DNA from: an uncultured Clostridia bacterium
GTDB lineage: Bacteria; Bacillota; Clostridia; TANB77; CAG-508
Direction of reading: 5' to 3'
Assembly: GCA_934177555.1 (NCBI GenBank)
Contig: CAKPPL010000051.1
Location: 1 to 8,175, forward strand
DNA length: 8,175 nt
Position 1 is the stretch's first letter, and every line of letters starts with the position of its first letter. Under the pieces are notes generated by a model. The model saw only the letters and a program-made list of their open reading frames with translations, searched no databases and was not told the DNA's origin. Below, in pieces: positions 1 to 5,774 of the stretch. The translations under genes were made by a program, and so were the position numbers.

Positions 1-743
1 GGTATTCTTTGTTCATAATCTCTTGTATTGATTCCTGCACCTACTATATATCTTTTATTTTCATCTAATAAAGAATTTGGATTATTTTTTCTTTCTTCAT
101 AATCTTTTCTAAATACTAAATATTTTAAGTTTCCTTCTTTTGATAATATTGGTAAACATTCTTTTTTCTTTTCCCATATTATATCATTTGCTTTTGCTAA
201 TGTTATACCTTCTTCTGCCCAAATAACTTTTTCTTTTGGTGTCATAAAATTGTCTATTGGTGCATTCATGTCATCTCTTGAAATTCTATAATCTTTATCT
301 GTAACTAATCCTAAAAATTTTCCATTTTCTGTTCCATCTTCTGTTATCATTACAGTTGAATGTCCTGTTTCTTTTATTAATTCTATTACTTCTCCTAATG
401 TCGTACCACTTTTTACATTTGAATCACTTATAACAAATCCAGCTTTGTGTTTTTTTACATGTCGCACCATTTGAGCTTGTGTTTCTATAGATTGCGAACC
501 ATATATAAATGCTACTCCTCCTTCTCTTGCTAATGCTATACCCATTTTTTCTCCAGATACTGATTGCATTATTGCAGATACCATTGGTACATTTGCATAA
601 TATTTTGCTTCTTCTCCTCTTTTAAATTTTACTAATGGTGTTTTCAATGATACATTTGATGGTATACATCTTTCATCAGTTAAATTTGGTAATAATAAGA
701 ATTCATTAAATGTTCTTGATATATCTTCTAATATTTTTGCCAT
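1..743 (-). CDS. guaB: IMP dehydrogenase, N-terminal 247 residues (3' end beyond window edge)
   Basis: IMP dehydrogenase oxidises IMP to XMP with NAD+, the committed step of guanine nucleotide synthesis in the cytosol. The frame is open from ATG at 741-743 to the left edge, so only the N-terminal half is visible. Residues 1-60 match the family start (MAKILEDISRTFNEFLL, then the NVSLKTPLVKF and PMVSAIMQSV stretches of the barrel). Two CBS domains follow at roughly residues 100-215 (GHSTVMITEDG and FLGLVTDKDYR in the first, ECLPILSKEGNLKYLVFRKDY in the second). The visible part ends in VGAGINTRDYEQR, where the barrel resumes. The catalytic Cys loop and flap lie outside. This sequence style belongs to the roughly 500-residue IMPDH type seen in many anaerobes, from memory of the family. 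The start is supported by AAAGGGGGA 8 bases upstream. That site overlaps the stop codon of the preceding nucleotidase-like gene, which suggests co-transcription and possible translational coupling. Confidence 0.95.
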   Translation of the reverse strand, partial: MAKILEDISRTFNEFLLLPNLTDERCIPSNVSLKTPLVKFKRGEEAKYYANVPMVSAIMQSVSGEKMGIALAREGGVAFIYGSQSIETQAQMVRHVKKHKAGFVISDSNVKSGTTLGEVIELIKETGHSTVMITEDGTENGKFLGLVTDKDYRISRDDMNAPIDNFMTPKEKVIWAEEGITLAKANDIIWEKKKECLPILSKEGNLKYLVFRKDYEERKNNPNSLLDENKRYIVGAGINTRDYEQRI

Positions 744-757
744 ATTTTTATCCCCCT

Positions 758-1345
758 TTATTTATCTCTTGATATTATATCATATATATGATACCAACTA
801 TAGGCATTTATTATATTTTTTTCTTCTATTTTTTCATTATATCTACAATTATATTTTATTACTGTTACTTTTTTTGATATATTCATTATGTTTTTAGGAT
901 TATCTTCTATCATTATTTTTACATTGTTTTTTATACATTCTTCTAATTTTTTTGAATCATCTGTAAATATTAACTTATCATATTGAATATTATTTTTTTC
1001 AAGCCATTTTTGTGTCATTTGTTGCATACTTTCTTCTACATCTTCTGGCATTCCATAATCATTTCTTGCTGTTATTATATATATTTGATTACCTTCTTCT
1101 CTAAGTTTTTTTATTGCTTGATCTGCAAATAATCTAGAGCTAGATTCTTTAATATATTTCACTAAATATGTATTCCAAAATTGCTCTTCTTGCTCTTGTG
1201 TCCAATTAAACCTTTCTGCTTCACTATATTTTTCTGGATTTATATTTATTTCCCAATTATTTTCTATACACATTTTAGTACCATAATTTATTGTTTCTTC
1301 TTCTAAATTTGTTAATACTCCATCAATGTCTATTCCTATATTCAT
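758..1345 (-). CDS. HAD-superfamily 5'-nucleotidase-like protein (NT5C/YqfW-like)
   Basis: This 195-residue protein is a probable nucleotidase or related phosphatase of the HAD superfamily, of the 5'(3')-deoxyribonucleotidase type. HAD motif I is at the N terminus (GIDIDGVLTN; Asp6 as nucleophile and Asp8 as acid/base). Motif II is ITAR (Thr92), motif III is probably the Lys pair after FTDD (about 132-133), and motif IV is IEDNP (Glu147, Asp148). The insert between motifs I and II is about 80 residues and mostly helical, as in small nucleotidases with a C1 cap. I chose ATG at 1343-1345. A longer frame opens at ATG 1355-1357, but that codon overlaps the GGAGG at 1351-1355, which is ideally placed for the inner start. 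The gene lies 14 bases before guaB, so a role in the purine or deoxynucleotide pool is plausible. The actual substrate cannot be read from the sequence. Confidence 0.8.
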   Translation of the reverse strand: MNIGIDIDGVLTNLEEETINYGTKMCIENNWEININPEKYSEAERFNWTQEQEEQFWNTYLVKYIKESSSRLFADQAIKKLREEGNQIYIITARNDYGMPEDVEESMQQMTQKWLEKNNIQYDKLIFTDDSKKLEECIKNNVKIMIEDNPKNIMNISKKVTVIKYNCRYNEKIEEKNIINAYSWYHIYDIISRDK

Positions 1346-1375
1346 TTTTTCCTCCATGTATTTTTAAACGCACAA

Positions 1376-1414
1376 GGAGACCTCATATGAAATTACTATT
1401 TCTATGAGACCTCC
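1376..1414 (-). terminator. Hairpin after rplT, probable (weak) terminator of the infC operon
   Basis: Just after the rplT stop, the minus-strand RNA can form a long stem. GGAGGUCUCAUA pairs with UAUGAGGUCUCC through 12 bp that include two adjacent G-U wobbles. After one bulged A come GAAAU/AUUUC and the loop AGUA. Read on the plus strand, the same arms carry an AC/AC mismatch, so the structure fits minus-strand RNA better. The sequence after it is UUGUGCGUUUAAAAAUA, a poor U-tract. Termination may therefore be partial, letting some transcripts continue into the nucleotidase-guaB pair, for which I see no clear promoter. It could instead be an mRNA-stabilising or processing hairpin. Confidence 0.55.
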
Positions 1415-1425
1415 TCTCTATTTTT

Positions 1426-1776
1426 TTATGCTTTTTTAGCTATTTCTACTATTTCTGTGAAAGCTTTTGGATCACTTATTGCTATTTCTGATAACATTTT
1501 TCTGTTTATTGTTACATTAGCTTTTTTTAATCCTGCTATTAATTTACTATATGTGATACCATTCATTCTTGCTGCTGCATTTATTCTTGCTATCCATAAT
1601 TTTCTAAAATTGCTTTTTCTATCTTTTCTTCCAACATAAGCATATGCTAAAGATTTTAATACTGCTTGGTTTGCATTTCTAAATCTATAATGTTTTGCAC
1701 CATAATATCCTTTTGCTTGTTTTAATACTTTTTTGTGTCTAGCTCTTGTTGTCATTGCTGATTTTACTCTTGCCAT
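1426..1776 (-). CDS. rplT: 50S ribosomal protein L20
   Basis: L20 is an early-assembling large-subunit protein that binds 23S rRNA. In B. subtilis and E. coli it also represses its own operon by binding leader mRNA. The 116-residue product has the usual family length. It has the basic N-terminal extension (MARVKSAMTTRARHKKVLK, then AKGYYGAKHYRFR) and the conserved block RKDRKSNFRKLWIARINAA at about residues 50-68, followed by the globular RNA-binding domain with NGITYSKLIAGLKKANVTINRK. The ATG at 1774-1776 is preceded by GAGGAGGG at a good distance. It is the last gene of infC-rpmI-rplT, 22 bases after rpmI, and is followed by a hairpin. The leader upstream of infC carries the expected target for feedback by this protein. 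Confidence 0.98.
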   Translation of the reverse strand: MARVKSAMTTRARHKKVLKQAKGYYGAKHYRFRNANQAVLKSLAYAYVGRKDRKSNFRKLWIARINAAARMNGITYSKLIAGLKKANVTINRKMLSEIAISDPKAFTEIVEIAKKA

Positions 1777-1798
1777 TTATTTTCCCTCCTCTATTATT

Positions 1799-2002
1799 TT
1801 AGTTACCATATGGTAATAATTTCTTTATTGTATTTTCACATGTTTTATCTGCATATGCTCCTGGGCGTCTGCTTGATAATTTTTGTCTTTTTGTTTTATT
1901 TGCTAATAAATGTCTTCTATTAGCTGTTGTTCTTTTTACTTTTCCTGTTGCTGTTAATGAGTATCTTTTTTTAGCTGCTTTATTTGTTTTTAATTTTGGC
2001 AT
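1799..2002 (-). CDS. rpmI: 50S ribosomal protein L35
   Basis: L35 is a small basic protein of the large ribosomal subunit. The 67-residue product has the normal length and the typical features: MPKLKTNKAAKKRY at the N terminus, a TATGKVKR segment, the NRRHLLANKTKRQK stretch, and a C terminus ending KKLLPYGN. A start at ATG 2000-2002 gives the canonical MPK beginning. The ribosome site AAAGGAG lies about 10 bases upstream. The gene sits in the conserved order infC-rpmI-rplT, 40 bases after infC, and should be co-transcribed with and controlled through the infC leader. Nothing in it is unusual. Confidence 0.97.
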   Translation of the reverse strand: MPKLKTNKAAKKRYSLTATGKVKRTTANRRHLLANKTKRQKLSSRRPGAYADKTCENTIKKLLPYGN

Positions 2003-2042
2003 AGCTATTCGCTCCTTTCGATTGTTTTTATTTTTTATATTA

Positions 2043-2552
2043 TTAAGCTTTTTTAGCTAGTATAATAAACATATTTTTTCCTTCTAGTTTAGGTCTTTTT
2101 TCAACTACTGATATATCTTCTAAACTAGATATAAATTGATTTAGAACTTCTTCTCCTAATTTTGTATTATTTACTTCTCTTCCTCTAAATCTTACTGTTA
2201 TTTTTACTTTGTTTCCATCTTCTAAGAATTTTCTTGCATTTTTGCATTTGAAACCAAAGTCATGTTCTTCTATATTTGGTGTTATTCTTAACTCTTTTGT
2301 TTCTTGAACTTTTTGTTTCTTTTTGGCTTCTTTTTCTTTTTTGGCTTGTTCAAATTTGTATTTACCATAATTCATTATTTTACATACTGGTACTTCTGAA
2401 TTTGGTGAAACTAGTACTAAGTCCATCTTTTTTTCTTGTGCTAATTCTAATGCTCTTCCTATTGGTACTATTCCTAATTTTTCTCCATTGTCACTTATTA
2501 ATTGAACTTCTTTAGCTCTTATTTGACCATTTGTTGGTAACTCTTGTTTTAT
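2043..2552 (-). CDS. infC: Translation initiation factor IF-3, apparent AUA start
   Basis: IF-3 binds the 30S subunit, prevents premature 50S joining and rejects mismatched start codons. The N-terminal domain is recognised by NGQIRAKEVQLISDNGEKLGIVP and the PVCKIMNYGKYKFEQAKKEK signature. A Lys-rich linker follows, then the C-terminal domain (KELRITPNIEEHDFGFKCKN and KVKITVRFRGRE). No ATG lies near the 5' end. An open frame can begin at GTG 2559-2561, but that codon directly abuts AGGAGG (2562-2567) and could not be used with this site. The in-frame ATA at 2550-2552 is 9 bases downstream, which is ideal spacing. Starting there gives about 169 residues beginning (M)KQELPTNGQIRAKE. Non-AUG starts in infC are an established autoregulatory device (AUU in E. 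coli), so AUA fits the biology. IF-3 identity is certain; the start codon is inferred from spacing. Confidence 0.93.
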   Translation of the reverse strand: MKQELPTNGQIRAKEVQLISDNGEKLGIVPIGRALELAQEKKMDLVLVSPNSEVPVCKIMNYGKYKFEQAKKEKEAKKKQKVQETKELRITPNIEEHDFGFKCKNARKFLEDGNKVKITVRFRGREVNNTKLGEEVLNQFISSLEDISVVEKRPKLEGKNMFIILAKKA

Positions 2553-2567
2553 ATAAAACACCTCCTA
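2550..2567 (-). promoter_or_regulatory. infC ribosome binding site and AUA start codon
   Basis: AGGAGG at 2562-2567 is a full Shine-Dalgarno sequence. It is followed by 9 bases (UGUUUUAUx region, 2553-2561) and then AUA at 2550-2552. The only alternative, GUG at 2559-2561, has no spacer at all. The start region 2546-2559 is a perfect 14-base palindrome (GTTTTATATAAAAC), so the initiation codon straddles the apex of a small, weak hairpin. Confidence 0.7.
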
Positions 2568-2588
2568 ATTTTTAGCCTATTTTTTAAT

Positions 2589-2618
2589 AAAAAAAATTGA
2601 CTCTGTTACAAGCCAATT
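2589..2618 (-). terminator. Intrinsic terminator in the infC leader (attenuator)
   Basis: In minus-strand RNA, AAUUGGCU (2618-2611) pairs with AGUCAAUU (2602-2595) through 8 bp with one G-U pair, around the loop UGUAACAG. Six further U residues follow (2594-2589). The hairpin sits 22 bases before the infC Shine-Dalgarno, so it terminates transcription before the first gene. Its loop and inner stem are also the target of the 5' leader strand at 2706-2717, which makes it conditional. Confidence 0.75.
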
Positions 2619-2717
2619 CCACACAAATATAGATATTTATCTTATAAATATTCTATTTTTCTAACCTTTTTCCACAAAGTAAAGGTGAGAAGTGGATAAC
2701 TTCTTCTTGTAACAGAG
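2589..2717 (-). promoter_or_regulatory. Ribosomal protein L20 leader (autoregulatory 5' UTR of infC-rpmI-rplT)
   Basis: This leader sits between a consensus promoter and infC and fits the L20 leader class known from Bacillota, where excess L20 causes transcription attenuation. Its 5' strand CUCUGUUACAAG (2717-2706) is perfectly complementary to CUUGUAACAGAG (2612-2601). The helix encloses three local hairpins: AGAAGU/ACUUCU (2704-2699 with 2693-2688), ACCUUU/AAAGGU (2686-2681 with 2669-2664), and AUAG-a-AUAUUUAU/AUAAAUAUCUAU (2656-2644 with 2640-2629). CCAC (2695-2692) in the first loop could also pair with GUGG (2675-2672) in the second, a possible pseudoknot. The long-range helix and the terminator hairpin share bases and cannot form together, so the leader can act as a switch. 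Assignment to L20 rests on gene context and architecture; I could not run a covariance search. Confidence 0.8.
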
Positions 2718-2719
2718 AT

Positions 2720-2748
2720 ATTATAACTCCTTTTTCTTGTTTTGTCAA
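2720..2748 (-). promoter_or_regulatory. Consensus sigma-A (sigma-70 type) promoter for infC-rpmI-rplT
   Basis: On the minus strand, TTGACA (2748-2743) and TATAAT (2725-2720) are both perfect consensus hexamers, separated by exactly 17 bases. The predicted start lies around 2713-2717, at or just inside the 5' strand of the leader's long-range helix. The promoter begins 14 bases after the uppP stop codon, with no terminator visible between, so it gives the translation operon its own strong initiation. Confidence 0.92.
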
Positions 2749-2761
2749 TCTTTTTTGCAAA

Positions 2762-3574
2762 TTATTTTAAAATTATCCATGCAATTACTAATATTCCTAT
2801 TATCACTCTATATATTGCAAAAATTTTAAAACTTCCTTTTCTTAAATATTCTAATAAGAATTTAATTACTATTATTCCAACTATAAAACTTACTAAAATT
2901 CCTAATATGAATGCTATTATTCCTGTTGTACTTGCTATTGAAAGATATTCAATAAAATCTCCTAATTTGAATACTGTCGCTGCTAATACTATTGGTGCAG
3001 ATAGCATAAATGAATATTTTGCTGCAGATTCTCTTGAAACTCCCATTGCTCTTGCTGTTGTCATTGTTACTCCTGAACGTGAGACTCCTGGTACAAATGC
3101 TAATGCTTGTGATAATCCTATTAAAAATGTTTGTTTAAATGTCATTTCTTCGTATTCTGTTTTTGTATTAGATTTTTTATCAACTATATATAATACAATT
3201 CCCATTACTATTAATGCAATAGCTATTATTAATGGTTTTGTTAAAATATCTGATGCATATTTATCTAATATAAATCCTATTGCTCCACCAGGTATTGTGG
3301 CAGCAACTATGTACCAGAACATTCTGCCATCAACAGAATCTTCTTTTTTAAATACTTTGTTAAATCCTCCTTTTATTAATCCTAACCAGTCTTTAAAGAA
3401 AAATAATCCTATTGCTAATAATGTTCCAAAATGTAATGCTACATCAAAACTGTCTGGCACTTGACTCCAATTAAATATTTGTGGTATTAATGTTAAATGT
3501 GCTGAACTTGATATTGGTAAAAGTTCTGTTAGTCCTTGAACTATTCCTAAAATTATTGCTTGATAAATTTCCAT
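2762..3574 (-). CDS. uppP: Undecaprenyl-diphosphatase (BacA/UppP family)
   Basis: UppP is an integral membrane enzyme that removes a phosphate from undecaprenyl diphosphate, recycling the lipid carrier for peptidoglycan and other surface polymers. Overexpression can give bacitracin resistance in known members. The 270-residue product has the normal family length and many hydrophobic segments. Both active-site motifs are present: the (E/Q)xxxE motif as Q13-GLT-E17, running into LPISSSAHL with His26, and the PGxSRSxxT motif at residues 162-170 (PGVSRSGVT). The ATG at 3572-3574 follows AGGAGG at 3587-3592. The gene is 23 bases after dpaA and is the last of the rimO-side run. No hairpin follows its stop; instead the infC promoter begins at once. 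Confidence in the family is very high. Confidence 0.97.
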   Translation of the reverse strand: MEIYQAIILGIVQGLTELLPISSSAHLTLIPQIFNWSQVPDSFDVALHFGTLLAIGLFFFKDWLGLIKGGFNKVFKKEDSVDGRMFWYIVAATIPGGAIGFILDKYASDILTKPLIIAIALIVMGIVLYIVDKKSNTKTEYEEMTFKQTFLIGLSQALAFVPGVSRSGVTMTTARAMGVSRESAAKYSFMLSAPIVLAATVFKLGDFIEYLSIASTTGIIAFILGILVSFIVGIIVIKFLLEYLRKGSFKIFAIYRVIIGILVIAWIILK

Positions 3575-3597
3575 TTTATTTTTTCCTCCTAAATTTT

Positions 3598-4473
3598 TTA
3601 TTTATAGATTTCTTTTAATATATTATATATTGTTTCTTTTATAAATTCAGCTGATGTGGTTGGTGCGACTTTTCCTGGTAATGACAATGCCCAAATCAAT
3701 TTTAAATTCATATCTTTTATTGCTTTTTTATCTATTCCTCCTGGGTTTGATGCTAAATCTATGAGTAAACATTCTTTTTTTACATTTTTTAATTTTTGTT
3801 CTGTTAATATCATATGTGGTATTGTATTTATTATAATGTCATATTCCTTTAAATTTTCGCCTAAATTATTTATATTTGTTGCTTTATGTCCATATGCTTG
3901 TATCCATGCTAAATCTTCATCTTTTCTAGCAGCACATGTAACTTTTACTGAAAGTCCTGCCAGTTTTCTTGCTAATACTTTTCCAATTCTTCCAAATCCA
4001 AGTATTAATACATTACTTCCATGTATTATTTTGTTTGTATTTTCTATTGCTATTTGAATAGTTCCCTCTGCTGTTGCTATTGTATTTAAAACAGCTAATT
4101 CTTCTCTTTTCATTATATCAATAATTTCTATATATTCGTCATTTGCCATTTCATATACTTCTGGAGAAATTCCTCCTGCAATTAATACTTTTGCATTTAT
4201 TACATGCATCATTTCTCTTGTTGTAATTTCTTTGTCACTAAATGGCATATTAATTGTTGTTCCATTACTTGAAAATGGTATTGGTCCTATTACAATTTCT
4301 ACATTTTGTATAGCTTTTTTTATTGAATCACATTGTATAATATTTTTATTGCTTTTTAATTCATCTGCTTTTTCTAATCCAAATGTATATATTTCATTTT
4401 CATCATAAGCTAACATTATAGCTAATTTTATAATTCTTAAATCTCCACCTATTATGGCTATTTTGTGTTTCAT
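3598..4473 (-). CDS. dpaA: Dipicolinate synthase subunit A (SpoVFA/DpaA)
   Basis: DpaA works with DpaB to convert the lysine-pathway intermediate into dipicolinic acid, which the mother cell makes and loads into the spore core for heat resistance. The 291-residue product begins KHKIAIIGGDLRIIKLA, the usual DpaA N-terminal domain. PISSNGTT-like residues follow (IGPIPFSSNGTTINMPF), then VLIAGGISPEVYEMA and TAEGTIQIAIE. A Rossmann NAD(P) domain follows at roughly 145-235 (GSNVLILGFGRIGKVLARKLA, then VKVTCAARK and IIINTIPHMIL). The C terminus has LLIDLASNPGGID and LSLPGKVAPTTSAEFI, both typical of the family. I chose ATG 4471-4473. The longer frame opens with TTG at 4483-4485, which runs into the GGAGG (4479-4483) that serves the inner ATG with a 5-base spacer. 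DpaB normally lies immediately downstream, but here uppP does. No sporulation-sigma promoter is recognisable in the 56-base upstream gap. Confidence 0.93.
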   Translation of the reverse strand: MKHKIAIIGGDLRIIKLAIMLAYDENEIYTFGLEKADELKSNKNIIQCDSIKKAIQNVEIVIGPIPFSSNGTTINMPFSDKEITTREMMHVINAKVLIAGGISPEVYEMANDEYIEIIDIMKREELAVLNTIATAEGTIQIAIENTNKIIHGSNVLILGFGRIGKVLARKLAGLSVKVTCAARKDEDLAWIQAYGHKATNINNLGENLKEYDIIINTIPHMILTEQKLKNVKKECLLIDLASNPGGIDKKAIKDMNLKLIWALSLPGKVAPTTSAEFIKETIYNILKEIYK

Positions 4474-4529
4474 ATTTACCTCCAAAATCTTTATATTATT
4501 ATTATATTTATTTTGAAGTTTTTTATGAA

Positions 4530-5756
4530 TTATTCTTCTCTTTCTTTTTGAAATTCTCTACTTTCTTCTTTTTCCAATGGTGTTATATCTTTTTTTACAA
4601 TTCCAACATCATTATATCCTATTTTTTTAGTTATTTCTGCCATTTCTTCTAAGTGTTTTTTAGCTAGTTTTTCTTTTTTAGTTAATTTTTCTTTTTTCTC
4701 CTCTTCAAAATCCAAATTAAATGGAATTGAGAGTTTTGCTCTTATTATTGCAAATGTTACATCTTTGTCAATTTTTTCTACAATTTTTTTAGGACTTTCC
4801 TGTATTGCTACATTAGCATATTTTATAGCTTGTTCTTTATTTCCTTTTATTAAACATATTTTAGCAAGTTCTAAATATGCATCTGCACATAATTCTTCAT
4901 CTTCTGTTGCTTGTAAAAAGTATTTTTCTGCTTCCTCTAGTTCTTTATACATAACAGCAATTTCTGCCAAACTATATTTTGTATTATATACTAATGAATT
5001 TAGTTCTGCAGCTTTTTCATAACAAATTTTAGCATTTTGGAAGTCATTTAACATTGTATATGCAATTCCTAAATTATAATTCAAGTCATAACTTGTTGGA
5101 TAATATTTTAATGCATTTGAATATATATTAACAGCTTCTTTATAATTTTCTTTTTCTATTAATAAATCTCCTAACGCTATACTTGCTTCTATATGGTCTG
5201 GCTTTTTATTTAATAAGTTTGTAAGCATTTGTTCTGCTTCATCTTTTTTATCTAAATCAGTTAATAATGTTGCTATTTTATAATATGAATCATAATCCTG
5301 TTTATTTAAGTCGATAGCTTGTGCATATTCATCAACTGCTTTTCTTTGTCCACCTTCTTTTTCATATATTTGTGCTAATAATTTATGTGCCATATAACTT
5401 TCTGGACATTGAGCTATTAATTTTATTAATATTTTTTTAGCTCCTTTTGAATTTCCAAATAATAAATAGATTTTTGCTATTGATATATCTACTGTTTCAG
5501 CTAATGTACTATTAGTTTTTTCTATTAAAATTATTGCTACTGGTACTAATACAGATAATATATATGTGATAACCTGTATTATAAAATTACTTTCCTGATT
5601 TCCAAAACATACTTCTATAAATTTTATTGCTATTCCAGTTGCTTGTATTGCTAAAATAGGAACATATTTAGTATCATTTTCTTTTATTAATTTGTAAAAA
5701 AAGTATATAAACAATATAAATGCTATTATTATGAATATTAATTGTTCTATTATCAT
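4530..5756 (-). CDS. Membrane-anchored tetratricopeptide repeat protein
   Basis: The 408-residue product begins with a hydrophobic region of about 80 residues that probably holds two or three membrane segments (about 4-22, a weaker one about 32-50, and 57-78). A helical region with tandem TPR motifs follows. Recognisable units start near residues 120, 154, 188, 223, 257 and 292, with typical pairs such as AHKLLAQIYEKEGGQRKAVDEYAQAI and LNYNLGIAYTMLNDFQNAKICYEKAAEL. The last 60 residues are very charged and Lys/Glu-rich, without clear structure. TPR arrays bind other proteins, so this is probably an assembly or scaffold protein at the membrane, with the repeats likely in the cytosol. The partner is unknown. 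ATG 5754-5756 has AAGGAAG upstream. It lies 18 bases after the acidic unknown gene and 56 before dpaA. The location between rimO and a sporulation gene does not define its role. Confidence 0.82.
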   Translation of the reverse strand: MIIEQLIFIIIAFILFIYFFYKLIKENDTKYVPILAIQATGIAIKFIEVCFGNQESNFIIQVITYILSVLVPVAIILIEKTNSTLAETVDISIAKIYLLFGNSKGAKKILIKLIAQCPESYMAHKLLAQIYEKEGGQRKAVDEYAQAIDLNKQDYDSYYKIATLLTDLDKKDEAEQMLTNLLNKKPDHIEASIALGDLLIEKENYKEAVNIYSNALKYYPTSYDLNYNLGIAYTMLNDFQNAKICYEKAAELNSLVYNTKYSLAEIAVMYKELEEAEKYFLQATEDEELCADAYLELAKICLIKGNKEQAIKYANVAIQESPKKIVEKIDKDVTFAIIRAKLSIPFNLDFEEEKKEKLTKKEKLAKKHLEEMAEITKKIGYNDVGIVKKDITPLEKEESREFQKEREE

Positions 5757-5774
5757 TGCTTTTCTTCCTTTATT

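Noticed and set aside
1346..1357. ATG at 1355-1357 as the start of the nucleotidase-like gene
   Set aside because: It overlaps the GGAGG placed ideally for ATG 1343-1345, and the inner start gives the normal HAD beginning MNIGIDIDG.
1346..1425. Purine riboswitch ahead of the nucleotidase-guaB pair
   Set aside because: Only about 80 bases are available, and they form one simple hairpin without the three-way junction and conserved loop sequences of purine aptamers.
2742..3464. A 240-codon plus-strand open frame opposite uppP
   Set aside because: It is the exact antisense of a clear uppP gene, has no ribosome binding site, and its composition is what reverse-complemented AT-rich membrane-protein codons produce.
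4474..4485. TTG at 4483-4485 as an earlier dpaA start
   Set aside because: It runs into the GGAGG that serves the ATG at 4471-4473, so it has no usable ribosome site of its own.
4486..4529. Sporulation sigma (sigma-K type) promoter before dpaA
   Set aside because: The gap is nearly pure A/T with TATAAT-like strings by chance. I could not find an AC box spaced correctly from a CATAnnnTA element.
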